From: Trichomonas vaginalis G3
Taxonomy: Eukaryota; Parabasalia; Trichomonadida; Trichomonadidae
Assembly: GCF_026262505.1 (NCBI RefSeq)
Contig: NC_067204.1
Location: 24,893,300 to 24,957,299, forward strand
Direction of reading: 5' to 3'
DNA: 64,000 bases
Shown: positions 22,325 through 32,135 of the stretch, piece after piece
Layout of the letters: each line of letters opens with the position of its first letter
Numbering within the stretch: the first letter of the stretch is position 1
The notes under the pieces: generated by a model
What the model was told of the DNA's origin: nothing
Database searches by the model: none
The model's input: the letters and a program-made list of their open reading frames with translations, nothing else
Position numbers and translations under genes: made by a program

Positions 22325-23845
22325 ATGGAATCCGAATATAAGGACAATAACGAGGTAGAAAAGAAAGTTGAATTTATGAAATCACCGAAAGAGAGGTTTG
22401 CTAAAGATAAGAACAAAGAAAAAGCATCCAAATTTAATATCGAAGACTTCGAAAAAAATATGGAAGCAGCATCTAAATCTATCGAAACAAATTTCACTTC
22501 TGCTGAAAGTATAGATACAATCAAATCTTCTCTTGATAACATGTTCAATTCTTTAAACTTTTCACTTCAAATTGAAAAAGAAGTACCAGAGATCTTGAAT
22601 TATCTGAAATCAAACGATTACATAACGTTTTTACATATCTTAATTATGCAAAAGATTGATACAGAAATCAATTCTTGCGCATTAAAAATTTTAGCTCTAA
22701 TTTTGACGTGCAAAATTAATCATCCAATATTCGATAACGAAAGTATGAATACAGATTTCGTTGGAGATCTCTTTATGCTATCTCAAGATCCATCAATTTG
22801 TACTGAAAACTCAACAAATTTAGATCCAAGTAATATCAGCATAAATAACATATTTTCTCAAATAAATATGCCAGTACATCAATACGAATACATAAGAAGG
22901 TCAGCTTTAACAGTTATTTTGATGATTCTACAGCGGAACTCGGAAATTTTAGAGTTTGCTGCAAGTAACAGCGATTTCAACGACATACTAACAAGTTTTG
23001 AAGATCCTGATTACGAAGTTATTACACTTGTTTGTAATATTTTCCAAATTTACATTGAAAGGCTTCCGAACAATCCAGAGACAGACATATTCATTGAATA
23101 TATCTTATACCACGCAGAAATTAACTACAAACTCTTCTTGCCAGCATTAAATGGAATTTTATCTTATCTTCATTCTCCTGACGGACCCCAGTTTGCCAAC
23201 GAACTTGCTACAAGTCCAATAGCTCAGACAATACTTAGAAGTTACTCTAATTACTCCTTAGAGTTCAAAAAAGTGATATCAAAGATTATATCTCAAATTT
23301 GTAAGAAATCTGAGCCATCAAAGAGGAGTTATTATATATCAAAGATCGATATCCCTCAGTTTTTCACTAATATTACTGATCCTGATGCCATTATTATTTC
23401 AATTGGCCTTATTAAGTCAATTCTTGTTCATAATGAAGATATCAGTAATGAATTCTTTACTCTTTCTATCAAAATCCTTTTCGAAAGCCTAAATAATGGA
23501 GTTTTCCAAATTAAGCGAAAAGCCTTTGTTTCAATAGGAAGAGTTATTGACAGAATTGAAGAACAGTACCTAATTTCACTTATAAATGGCTACCAATTGA
23601 TTGATCTCATTGAAAATTTCATTGATGACCAAGATCAAGAAGCTCTATTATCTTCCTGCATAATAATGAGCAGAATACTGGTAGTTGATAATGAAGAAAT
23701 CAGAAATTCGGCAGAAAATGCGTTCTTTTCTGGAGATATAATTGATATTGTTGAATCGTTCGAAGATTCTGATAACACATTGCTTCAGAGAGCTGTAATT
23801 AGGTTCTTAATGATACTTGATGAGAGATCGTCTCAAGATAATTAG
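22325..23845 (+). CDS. Armadillo/HEAT-like helical repeat protein, hypothetical
   Basis: A 506-residue protein. Residues 1-90 are highly charged (KVEFMKSPKERFAKDKNKEKASK) and likely disordered or coiled. From about residue 95 a run of amphipathic helices with the spacing of armadillo-type repeats continues to the end (for example SALTVILMILQRNSEILEFA, LVCNIFQIYIERLPN, AFVSIGRVIDRIEE). No catalytic motif, signal peptide or membrane span is seen. Such proteins serve as scaffolds or adaptors; trichomonads have many lineage-specific ones. The only in-frame upstream ATG context is AT-rich (AATAAATGG). Function is not assignable from sequence alone. Confidence 0.8.
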   Translation: MESEYKDNNEVEKKVEFMKSPKERFAKDKNKEKASKFNIEDFEKNMEAASKSIETNFTSAESIDTIKSSLDNMFNSLNFSLQIEKEVPEILNYLKSNDYITFLHILIMQKIDTEINSCALKILALILTCKINHPIFDNESMNTDFVGDLFMLSQDPSICTENSTNLDPSNISINNIFSQINMPVHQYEYIRRSALTVILMILQRNSEILEFAASNSDFNDILTSFEDPDYEVITLVCNIFQIYIERLPNNPETDIFIEYILYHAEINYKLFLPALNGILSYLHSPDGPQFANELATSPIAQTILRSYSNYSLEFKKVISKIISQICKKSEPSKRSYYISKIDIPQFFTNITDPDAIIISIGLIKSILVHNEDISNEFFTLSIKILFESLNNGVFQIKRKAFVSIGRVIDRIEEQYLISLINGYQLIDLIENFIDDQDQEALLSSCIIMSRILVVDNEEIRNSAENAFFSGDIIDIVESFEDSDNTLLQRAVIRFLMILDERSSQDN

Positions 23846-24201
23846 AATTTATGAATAAATATTTTTGTTTTTTGTTTATTTTCATTTATTTCTTATACAT
23901 ATATTCGTGCAATTACAAAGAATCTATTTTTGACGTTCTCATTCATTAATTTTGCTGAGATTTTTAATATGGAAAGATTTTCTAATGGTTAAAATCAGTT
24001 TCAATAAGTTTTTATACTCAGAAACGATCAGAATTAATATGTTTTATGTTATTTTCTAATGGCTTATTATAAAAAAATTTTAGAAAGAAGATTTGGTCTC
24101 AAATTCATGAGAGACTTGGCCAATTTGTTTGTAATATAATGTCTTTTTATTCATATTTCAAATATAGAAAGAAAAAATAATAAGGCGTCTAATATCTAAA
24201 G
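23846..24201. other. Convergent intergenic spacer
   Basis: About 355 bp between two converging genes (armadillo-like on plus, SRP9 on minus). AT-rich 3' regions; nothing else recognised. Confidence 0.5.
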
Positions 24202-24522
24202 TTAAATTAACTTTTCGTTTGTCATGAGGTGGAGTAATGAAGAAATAATTCTTTGTGATTCTTTGAAGTCATTTTCCTTTTCTATATTAATCTTGTATGC
24301 GTCTTTGCCGTTGAAAATTTTCATAACAAAAATGTGTGAATCCTTTTTATACTTTGTTGTGAGGCGGGTCTTCTTTGGATCTGCTTGGATCATTTCTTTT
24401 GCTTTCTCCTCGAAGACTTTGATATCTGTTAAGAGCACCATTGACAGCTGGGCGTCAAATGATGTAAACTTCTCAAAATTTCCAAGATCTGAAAAATGCT
24501 CCAACTTGTTGTAATCTATCAT
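24202..24522 (-). CDS. SRP9: Signal recognition particle 9-kDa subunit homologue (Alu domain)
   Basis: The open frame is 106 codons. The part from residue ~35 onward closely resembles SRP9: FEEKAKEMIQADPKKTRL followed by TKYKK, then a beta-strand pair and an ILHLM-type helix, paralleling the human W-EEF--A--LY-ADP-KARVV-KY pattern and the final S-L-RLM helix. SRP9 with SRP14 binds the Alu domain of SRP RNA and arrests elongation during co-translational targeting. The true start is probably the internal Met28 at 24,441 (79 residues, close to the usual 80-86): it aligns with the human start, and a TCATTT initiator-like motif sits 19 bases upstream (24,457-24,462, minus strand), whereas no such motif precedes the first ATG. 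The gene is easily overlooked because it is so small. Confidence 0.75.
   Translation of the reverse strand: MIDYNKLEHFSDLGNFEKFTSFDAQLSMVLLTDIKVFEEKAKEMIQADPKKTRLTTKYKKDSHIFVMKIFNGKDAYKINIEKENDFKESQRIISSLLHLMTNEKLI
24457..24462 (-). promoter_or_regulatory. Initiator-like element (TCATTT) of SRP9
   Basis: Trichomonad core promoters use an initiator around the sequence TCA followed by pyrimidine and A/T, with transcription starting at the A a few to about 20 bases before the ATG. This motif on the minus strand places +1 nineteen bases before Met28 and supports that start. Confidence 0.4.
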
Positions 24523-24945
24523 TTAGAGCCTCACATACACAAGCACTTATTGTGTTAGTAAGCATGGTCAATGTATCTTAGTTCATTGATTAATCGAATA
24601 AATATCGATGATCAAAGAGATAATTGAACAAAAAACTGGCATAAATTCAATACAATTACTATAGGTATGCTGTGAGAGTGAATATTTCATATGATTGCCT
24701 ATTAAATCAGGATAAATTTTTCCGTTTCTTCTATTTTTTCTTCAACAGCATCAGAATAACTTTAAATCTGGCTATTAATTAATGGATCTTTAATGGTTCA
24801 AGCTAATTTACATTAATCTTTGGAAGATGACTTATGATTGAGGCGTTTGAGGTTTTTTTTAATGCAAAAATAATTATTTATCAAGAAAGAATCATAAGTT
24901 CATAATAATGAGGAAATTTGTAATTTCATAAAAAAAATTACTCAG
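24523..24945. other. Divergent intergenic spacer
   Basis: About 420 bp between SRP9 (minus) and the coiled-coil gene (plus), so it should contain both promoters. The second gene has a weaker TCATAA-type initiator candidate at about 24,926, twenty bases before its ATG. No repeat or RNA was seen. Confidence 0.45.
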
Positions 24946-26148
24946 ATGGAATCGGAACAACCTGTAACTCAGGTTGTGCTTCCAGAAGAAAGCCAAACGC
25001 CAACAAAGCAAGATCAAACAGATGCAGTCAATCAATCTAGTCCAAATAAATCCACAACAACAGATAATCAGTCAGTTACTTCAGAACTTTCAGAGAAAGC
25101 CAAGGCTGAACAAGAAACTTTAAGAGAATTAATGTGGAGACAGCAAAGGGCAGTTCGAGATCGCAATTATTTAGCTGCTGATAGGTATCAAAATGAAATA
25201 GAGATAGTAAACGCTAGAATCATTCGTGAAAATATCGAACAGTACTGCTACATGCTTCGTGACGCTTTGGATCCTGTTTATAAGGCAAACATGCAGAAAA
25301 TTAAAAAATTCAGGAAACAATGCTTCCAACAAGAACTTGCTCTACGTACAGAGATATCTTCCAAGTTCCAAAACACCCAGCAATTACATTTGGCTTGCTT
25401 AAAACAGTTTGATGAGTCCCAATTTCAAACTTATTCCAGAATTTTGATCAATTCTGAAAACGTTAAATACAATAGAGCAATCGATAAGGCTCGCAAACTT
25501 GCAAATGAAGGCAAATTTGATGAAGCTGATATGGTTGCAAAAGAGGCCATAGCTGAAAATGGCAAACTTTTTGGCCAACGCGAAGCTGACTTCACAGCCG
25601 TTTACAAGCAAAAGGTAAAGCAATTACTTGACGAACAGACCAAAGATTTTACAACTTTATTAAATAGCTCGAATAAAACTCTCGAAGAGCTTACAGTTAC
25701 AAGGGAAAGAATGGCAGAAACACTCTACAAATCAATGAAATCTGATTTGGACCGTGTATTTGCTAAGCATCTCGAGAAATTGAACAAACATTTCGCCAAT
25801 TTCTCCAATCCTCACATGGAACCACCTCGCGTTATCCTCAATGAATATTATCACAACTATTTGGCCAACAAATCCATCATTGAGCCACCAGTTATGACTA
25901 TTACACAGGAAAAGCAGCTCAAACAGGAAGCTGAGAGGATGAGACAGGAAAAGCGTGCTCTGAGAGAATTGGAAAAGCAGAAAGCTGCAGAAGAAGCAGC
26001 TTTAGCCGCTGAAAACCAAGAATCTCAAGAAAATGCAGAAAATCCGGAATCCCCTGAAAAACAAGAGAATCCAGAGACACAAGAAAACCAAGAAAAACCA
26101 CCAGAGCCAGAGAGTAGCCCAGCTCCTGAAACTCCTGCTCCTCAATAG
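24946..26148 (+). CDS. Coiled-coil protein with Gln/Pro/Glu-rich tail, hypothetical
   Basis: A 400-residue protein in three parts: a Ser/Thr/Gln-rich disordered N-terminus (1-48), a long predominantly alpha-helical, heptad-bearing region (about 50-350; for example EKAKAEQETLRELMWRQQR, and QEAERMRQEKRALRELEKQK near its end), and a low-complexity tail of Asn/Pro/Glu/Gln repeats (ESQENAENPESPEKQ). A repeated NEGKFDEADMVAKEA-type segment near residue 187 hints at helical hairpins. It is presumably a cytoskeletal or scaffold protein. This architecture is common in trichomonads and I know no specific orthologue. Confidence 0.8.
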   Translation: MESEQPVTQVVLPEESQTPTKQDQTDAVNQSSPNKSTTTDNQSVTSELSEKAKAEQETLRELMWRQQRAVRDRNYLAADRYQNEIEIVNARIIRENIEQYCYMLRDALDPVYKANMQKIKKFRKQCFQQELALRTEISSKFQNTQQLHLACLKQFDESQFQTYSRILINSENVKYNRAIDKARKLANEGKFDEADMVAKEAIAENGKLFGQREADFTAVYKQKVKQLLDEQTKDFTTLLNSSNKTLEELTVTRERMAETLYKSMKSDLDRVFAKHLEKLNKHFANFSNPHMEPPRVILNEYYHNYLANKSIIEPPVMTITQEKQLKQEAERMRQEKRALRELEKQKAAEEAALAAENQESQENAENPESPEKQENPETQENQEKPPEPESSPAPETPAPQ

Positions 26149-26464
26149 ATTCTCATTCAAAGTCTGTAAATTTTTTTCATTATTATATTTAGACATGAGT
26201 ATATGATACTTTTTTTCTTTATTATATTTTCCCATATATTCTATTTCTATAAAATAATTCCGATATTCAACTGTTTGGAATAAAATCTTTGGCTTTAGCA
26301 CACATAGACATATTTTCTATTCATATTTTACAGTTTATGATTCTATTGTTTGAAGAATATCCTAGACTTAAATCTTATTTCAATCATAATAAGATTTTCA
26401 GATTTAATTCTGACATAGTATGAATACTTTTGAGAATAAAAATTATTTTGTAACTGTAGTAATT
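26149..26464. other. Intergenic spacer
   Basis: About 315 bp of AT-rich DNA, with no repeat or RNA recognised. Confidence 0.5.
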
Positions 26465-26470
26465 TCATTT
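26465..26470 (+). promoter_or_regulatory. Initiator-like element (TCATTT) of the TBC gene
   Basis: The sequence TCATTTATT lies immediately upstream, placing a putative +1 A ten bases before the ATG at 26,477, the normal spacing for the trichomonad initiator bound by IBP39. Confidence 0.55.
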
Positions 26471-26476
26471 ATTTAA

Positions 26477-28039
26477 ATGGATTCCGGAAAGAAAATATTC
26501 ACAGTAAGTGGTGCTTCTATATTTGAATCAGGAGAACCACATCCTGGCAAGTTACATATGAAAGATCAAAAAGGCATCATATCATTTCAATGGATACCTG
26601 ATAAATGCGATAATTTAAATCTTGATACAGACAATATTGAAGGATCACAAATTTTCATATTCTTACATTTACTTAAGAAAATAACCAGAACTATTGGCGA
26701 AAACAATTCTACAATAATTCGATTCCTCGTTCCAGATTCTCGCGCAAATGTCACTTTCACTTTCCCAGAATCTGAAATAGCATCAATAGAACAAATGTTT
26801 ACATATCTTGTATCACAAAATTCTGTTGTTCCTGTTCAAAACGATCCAACATCGTTCAACATCAACATTGAGATAGAAAAAACTCTTAGTTGCCCAGATA
26901 AATTTATTCTTTACAACAATGTTGCCTATCTTCAAGCAAACAGTGTATCCATTTCTAAGCTTCTGGAAGATTCAAAAGAAATTGATAAAAATCCTATTAC
27001 AAAACAACAGTTTGAACAATACTTTGATGCATCTGGTCATCTAAAAGACCTAAATGCACTGAAAAATGATATTTTTATCCATGGTTTATCTGATGATATC
27101 AGGCCATTAGCTTATTTATACATTTTCAACGTTTACAAGCCAGAATATACCCCAAAAGAAAACGAGCAGCACCTCGATACACTTTATGAAGAATTCATGC
27201 ACACACTAACCCGTTGGCAGAGCCAAATTCCCGATCAAGAACAGTATTATCATCCATTTTATAGTGTCATTGTTTCAGATGTCAGAAGAACGGATAGAAA
27301 CCAATCCCTGTTCACGAATGACGGACCAGCACATAAAGCACTTCAAGAAGTATTGATCTGCTATGCAATTTTGGTTGCTGATGTCGGATATATCCAAGGA
27401 ATGAGTGATTTAGCAGCAGCATTAATGCAAATTTATTTCAAAAAAGTGACAGATGAAAAAGTGACATTATATAATGATTCAGAAGTTGAATTCAATAAAG
27501 CAACTAACCTTATTTTCTGGTCATTCTATGGGTTATTGAAACTTACTGGAAATGACTTACTTTTCAAGAATATGGATTCAAACAGGAATTTCATTGCTGA
27601 AAGAGCATTTTCTCTTTTGCAATCACATATTTCGCCAGTTTCCAAATGGCTTTTGAGTGTTCAACAAGAGAATTTGCTGTTCACGTTATCACCTACATTG
27701 CTTCTATTAAGAAGATGGTTCCCTCTCCAAACATTGTTCATTATTTGGGATAGATTATTCTGCCACCAAGATCCTCTTTCTTATTTGAGATTTTTGATGA
27801 CAGCTACCGTCGCTTTGACATTTCCATATATATGTATGCAAGGTTCGTCAGGTGGCGATGTATCAGCTGGATACAATAAATACCTTTCTACACTGAAACC
27901 TGAACGAATTCTTCAAGTTGCTGATGCTTTGTTGGCAAAAGTCAAAGTAGATATGATGCACACGCAATGGATCTTCATGAAATATCCAGAAGAACCATTG
28001 GAGACAGAATATAATCCTAAATTCATTAAAATTGTTTGA
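26477..28039 (+). CDS. TBC-domain Rab GTPase-activating protein, TBC1D15/17-like
   Basis: A 520-residue protein. Residues ~190-460 form a TBC domain: the entry helix GLSDDIRPLAYLYIF, the arginine-finger motif IVSDVRRTDRNQ (near 265), and the glutamine-finger motif GYIQGMSD (near 304). Both fingers are intact, so it should be active in stimulating GTP hydrolysis on a Rab. The N-terminal ~180 residues resemble the lipid/Rab-binding extension of TBC1D15/17 in layout (a beta-rich region with LKKITRTIGE and a FIFLHLL segment), although similarity there is inferred from position rather than strong motifs. It would act on endosomal or autophagic traffic by analogy. A good initiator precedes the ATG by ten bases. 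Confidence 0.9.
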   Translation: MDSGKKIFTVSGASIFESGEPHPGKLHMKDQKGIISFQWIPDKCDNLNLDTDNIEGSQIFIFLHLLKKITRTIGENNSTIIRFLVPDSRANVTFTFPESEIASIEQMFTYLVSQNSVVPVQNDPTSFNINIEIEKTLSCPDKFILYNNVAYLQANSVSISKLLEDSKEIDKNPITKQQFEQYFDASGHLKDLNALKNDIFIHGLSDDIRPLAYLYIFNVYKPEYTPKENEQHLDTLYEEFMHTLTRWQSQIPDQEQYYHPFYSVIVSDVRRTDRNQSLFTNDGPAHKALQEVLICYAILVADVGYIQGMSDLAAALMQIYFKKVTDEKVTLYNDSEVEFNKATNLIFWSFYGLLKLTGNDLLFKNMDSNRNFIAERAFSLLQSHISPVSKWLLSVQQENLLFTLSPTLLLLRRWFPLQTLFIIWDRLFCHQDPLSYLRFLMTATVALTFPYICMQGSSGGDVSAGYNKYLSTLKPERILQVADALLAKVKVDMMHTQWIFMKYPEEPLETEYNPKFIKIV

Positions 28040-28494
28040 TTTAGTAAATATTTTGATAATTTTTGTGAGAATAATTTTTTTAATTAAATTATCATAAAAT
28101 CGACTTTTTAAATAACAAGCTTTATTGAAATATGAATTATTAATATAAAATATTGTCAAATATGATCATAAAAATACGTTGAAGTTTGACAATAAAAAAA
28201 GTTAAGTTGTGATCGGGTTAATCCTTAGTATTCCATGCAATAAACAAATTTTTAACGTCTTGAATTAACAGCGATTGATTTCTGATTTCAGATAGTTTTT
28301 CTATGAATAATTTCAAAATAATCGACAAATTGAGAACTTCAAAATAGTCACTTTTTCGGATATAGGAAAACTAAATGTTATAAAATTAATATGAACATAA
28401 GAAATACATATATATTAACAATGACTTAGAATTTTTCTGAACATTGATTTTGTGATATGAAAAATAAAAATAATATATTTGATAGCGAATTTTT
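28040..28494. other. Intergenic spacer
   Basis: About 455 bp of AT-rich DNA, no gene or repeat recognised. Confidence 0.5.
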
Positions 28495-29873
28495 ATGATT
28501 CCAACAGATTGCACTACTTTAGAATTCTTTTTAAAGCCAGAAGCAAATAGTTCTTATACATTTCAACGACATATGGAGCCATCAAAAAGTTACTGCTTGA
28601 ACATATTTGGCCCATATAAATTTTTAACTGATTTATACACTAATCCACATAATGAATTATTCTATTACCAAAATGGCGATGCAACTAAAGGCAAAAAGCT
28701 AGATTCAAAAGTTGAAACATATACTAATATGCTGTCACTTAAAATTACTAATTTAAACTTCCAAGGCTTTTCTAATGCCAGTGTTTTTTTGTTGATGGAA
28801 GATACTCTTTTTCTCAAAGCTTATATTATGATGTCGAGGTAGGAAGATTTGATACAAAATATGCATTCCCACGATATGCTCCAGATATTCCAACATATCT
28901 CTTAGGTCTAGATCCAAGATTAAAGTATGGCAAAAACTCAATTAATCTCAATAACATAACACAATTCTATGTAATTCCAAAGGATACAATCATTGTGATG
29001 ACAAATTATGATGGCATTGATGGCAAAATTACATGCAGATGGAATGAATTACACCTAGGAAGAATTCTGGCAGTGCAAGTTCAGAGTAAATCTATACTAA
29101 CGTTAAGTAGTAGAGAACAAACAGAGTGTCATTTCATCTTATATAAATTCGATTCATCTAAACTCGAAAATCGTATTGTAATCTCGGGTAATAATGAGAT
29201 TAAAATTAAAAATGATGGCTCCAAAGAGAAGATTTTGGTCGTTGCGGCCGTTTACGATGGAAATGTTTCAATTGAAATGAATAACGACTTTAAACCAGAA
29301 GTTCTAGATGTTAATGGAACTAAATTAAATACACTAACATCAACGGAACCAATATTAATAATCTTTAATAACACTCAACGAGTTAAATTTAAAGCTACCA
29401 TCAAACAAGCCAAAACCGGAACAGATTCCACTTATATAATTGATTCATATGTTTCAAATTACGAGTTTGGATATATTTCTTATAAAGAAAATGGAATTTG
29501 GATTTCAGAACAAAGAATTACTGAAGAGGAAGATAGTGGCTCCTTATCTGCAGGTTCAATTGCAGGAATTATTGTTGGATGCGTTTTCATAGTCGTTATT
29601 ATTGTAGTAATAATAGTTTGCTTGAAAAAGTCAAAGTCCAAATCTAGCTCATCAAGTTCATCAAAGAAAGTTAAGACTTATAAGAATGACTATAATGAAG
29701 CACAAGCACTCAGTGATTTCCCTCAAGGCCAAGGATATCCTCCACCACAGCCTTATTATCCAAATCAAGGCATGCCCCAAAATCCTCCTTACCCTCAGCC
29801 TCAAGGATATCCACAAAACAACCAGACACCTATTTATAATGCAACAATCTCCCCAGATACACCTTATCAATAA
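28495..29873 (+). pseudogene. Single-pass surface-type protein with Pro-rich tail, one single-base frameshift
   Basis: Two plus-strand frames (28,495-28,842 and 28,995-29,873, the latter open leftwards from the junction) describe one protein of about 458 residues. The slip is at a T7 run (28,784-28,790); one further T restores SVFFVDGRYSFSQ. The ectodomain is Asn- and Ile-rich and beta-strand-like with few Cys. Then come a Ser/Gly linker, one membrane span (SIAGIIVGCVFIVVIIVVII), a Lys/Ser-rich stop-transfer, and a cytoplasmic tail rich in Pro, Tyr and Gln (QGYPPPQPYYPNQ). This matches the layout of trichomonad surface proteins, but no signal peptide is present after the ATG at 28,495 and an in-frame TAG lies at 28,483, so the N-terminus may be lost. 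It is either a pseudogene or an intact gene affected by a homopolymer error plus a missing start. Confidence 0.7.
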
Positions 29874-30341
29874 ATTTAATTCATAAATCAAATGTTTATC
29901 GATAATAGATCTAGTAAATCATATTTTAATCTTTATTATTCAAAAATTGAATATTATTTTTAAAAATAATATTCAATTCATAAAATTAATTTGTGTGATT
30001 ATGTTTCAGATACAAAAATATGCTTTTTATTTTAAATAAAGACTGGGCTACGCTTGTGATTAGCTTTATTCATGCTGGTCTTGTTCTGGTAATTATAAGC
30101 TGAGATGAAGACTTTTGAACAAAGGAATAACGTTTACATATATAAATAATAGGTTGTATTAAAGTATTATGTGTATTAAACATTGATGATTTTTATCATT
30201 AATTATCTACATTGTGTAGTCATCTTTCGAACATATTTATTATTTGATAAAAACTATGTAAGAGTACTAGCTCTTATAATGCACTTGTGTTTTGCATATC
30301 CATGGTACATGCTGAAATACATTCATGAAAAAAACTCTCAA
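29874..30341. other. Spacer between the surface-type gene and the Maverick
   Basis: About 470 bp. A 15-bp inverted repeat (ATTGAATATTATTTTT against AAAAATAATATTCAAT, 29,946-29,978) is the only structure seen. The Maverick target duplication starts at 30,342. Confidence 0.5.
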
Positions 30342-30347
30342 GATTTC

Positions 30348-30903
30348 AGTAGTAGATGAGTGCGGGTTTAGTGACTTTTTTTGTTACATCTATATATAGA
30401 CGATGCATTAAAATATATTTATTTATAAACCATTAAAAAATTAACATTAATTTTAAAATAATTTATTTTTTTATCTTTTATAAAAGAAGCTATATATAGA
30501 TGATGTCAGATATTCCGCGATTAATTAAACATTGTTTAAATCCTGAATGGGTTAAACTTCAATTTAAAAATGAAGATTGTGAATTATTAAATGAATATGA
30601 AAGCCAAAATAAGCTAATGAGGTATAAATATAATGATAAAGAATATTTAATTTCATGGAATCAATGGAGTCATAATCAAAGACCTCATAAACGAGAAGAA
30701 GAAATTGAAAATAATGAAATGGAAATCATTGATGACATTAAAGAGGATGGAATTCCTAAATTTTGTAGAAAAACCTTTAGAACTAAGTTAGGAGCATATA
30801 AACGTAGAGTATTAAATCCTGAATATCTTAAACATTTATTTAAAAAGGAAGACTGTGAATTATTAAACGTTAATGATTATGAAAATGCAAAATCAAAACT
30901 GAG
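30348..30903 (+). repeat. Maverick left terminal inverted repeat
   Basis: Matches the reverse complement of 47,348-47,902 almost base for base over ~556 bp. From 30,500 it carries an open coding stretch beginning MMSDIPRLIKHCLNPEWVK with two repeats of a LNPE-(W/Y)-K--F-(N/K)-EDCELLN motif, so each end of the element carries a copy. The function of that protein is unknown. The first ~150 bp are AT-rich and contain CTATATATAGA motifs in two places (near 30,391 and 30,491), possible symmetrical protein-binding sites. Confidence 0.95.
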
Positions 30904-31085
30904 GAAAAAGAATTTAACGGGTTTAAATATCATCCAAATAAAGTTTCAGAACTAGAAAATGAAAAACTTCAGAAAAAATTAAACGATAGACTTTCAAATG
31001 ATCGTATTGAAAAAATAAATAAACTAGCAGAAGTTGCATTTAATAATGAAATATTTGATGAATATAACCTTGAACTCAGTGATGG

Positions 31086-31142
31086 ACTTTAAGTCCTGGG
31101 CACTTTGTGCCTTGGGCTTTAAGGACCCGGGCTCAACGAGTC
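31086..31142. repeat. GC-rich micro-palindrome cluster (Maverick)
   Basis: In an AT-rich setting, a GC-rich stretch holds GGCACTTTGTGCC (31,099-31,111) and a further CCCGGG-centred unit. A similar unit (GGACTTTA-CC-TGGAC) lies at the right side of the element, 45,941-45,959. Confidence 0.6.
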
Positions 31143-31358
31143 ATGATTTATGAAATCAATTATTTGATTCATTCGCTCTTCAATAATTTCTATTCTTTTT
31201 GTTAAATCATCTATTTTCATTAATGAGGTGATTCTTGATTGAGGAATAGATTTTAAACTAACAACACCTTTTATTTTTGAAATTTTGAATCCATGACCCT
31301 CTGGGTCTTGGACTCTGTCCTCAACTTTAAACATTTTATTCAATTTACATGTTGTCAA
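31119..31358 (-). CDS. Maverick small coiled-coil protein, hypothetical
   Basis: A 79-codon frame with a short predicted coiled coil near its end (KRIEIIEERMNQIIDFI). Part of the frame is made by GC-rich micro-palindromes (RVQDPEGHG comes from the one at 31,295-31,320), so the original gene may have been shorter or different. It has no recognised family. Low confidence. Confidence 0.3.
   Translation of the reverse strand: MTTCKLNKMFKVEDRVQDPEGHGFKISKIKGVVSLKSIPQSRITSLMKIDDLTKRIEIIEERMNQIIDFINHDSLSPGP
31295..31320. repeat. GC-rich micro-palindromes (Maverick)
   Basis: GACCCTCTGGGTC at 31,295-31,307 and GGACTCTGTCC at 31,310-31,320: two adjacent perfect hairpins with three-base loops. Confidence 0.7.
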
Positions 31359-31591
31359 TTCTTCAAATAATTTTTTATTATTAGCATAATAGTCATTAAA
31401 TTCTTCAACAGATGAAAAAATTTTTATTTCAGTAATTGGTTTAACAACGTTTATTTTTGTTGAACATTTTCACTTTCATTTATTTCTTCCTCCTTTGTTT
31501 CATTTATTTTTAAAATCGGTTTCATTTATCATTAAATAAAAATTAGAATATAAGTGATGAAATATATTTTTTAATTAATATTAAATCAGAA

Positions 31592-31828
31592 ATGGCGGCA
31601 GGATTCTTTAAAAAATTATGGGATGGAATTAAGAAAGCTGCAGGTTGGGTTTATAAAAAGGTTATTAAACCTGTTGCAAACTTTTTGGCACCAGTAGCGA
31701 AAACGGCAGGAACTATCATAGGAGGAGTATTAGGTACTAAAGCAGGTAATCCGGCGATGGGAGCACAAGCAGGTAACGCAATTGGTGGAATTGCTGAAGG
31801 AATACTTAATAAAATAGGGGGTAAATAG
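31592..31828 (+). CDS. Maverick amphipathic small protein A
   Basis: A 78-residue protein, MAAGFFKKLWDGIKKAAGWV at the start: a strongly amphipathic cationic helix followed by a Gly/Ala-rich hydrophobic stretch (AGTIIGGVLGTKAG). This resembles membrane-active or minor-virion peptides such as those of adenoviruses and virophages in composition only. The companion at 31,853-32,065 on the opposite strand has the same first 11 residues. The location beside the capsid gene is consistent with a virion role (inference). Confidence 0.6.
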   Translation: MAAGFFKKLWDGIKKAAGWVYKKVIKPVANFLAPVAKTAGTIIGGVLGTKAGNPAMGAQAGNAIGGIAEGILNKIGGK

Positions 31829-31852
31829 TGGAAAAATAAATAAATATTATTT

Positions 31853-32065
31853 TTATCTCAATATCGGTTGTAGTCGACGATAAACCTTATCTCCTTTATT
31901 TAATACTTCCCTTACCGGAACATTAGGTGCTATTTGTTCAGCAACGTCGCTAATTGCTTCTTTATTCTTAAATATCCAATTTGCTCCTTTCTTCATTGTT
32001 TCCCAAACTTTATGCGCTCCTCTTTTTACTTTATCCCACAGTTTCTTAAAGAATCCTGCAGCCAT
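31853..32065 (-). CDS. Maverick amphipathic small protein B
   Basis: A 70-residue protein starting MAAGFFKKLWDKVKRGAHKV, sharing its first 11 residues with protein A, then differing (EAISDVAEQIAPNVPVREVL). The two genes converge, separated by 24 bp. Same-start, different-body pairs suggest duplication, or selection for a common N-terminal membrane-binding helix. Function unknown. Confidence 0.6.
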   Translation of the reverse strand: MAAGFFKKLWDKVKRGAHKVWETMKKGANWIFKNKEAISDVAEQIAPNVPVREVLNKGDKVYRRLQPILR

Positions 32066-32135
32066 AGTTGATTATTTCATTAAAATTAAAAATTCATTTT
32101 TATCTTTCAATTTTGATTTTTTTATTTAATAATAA

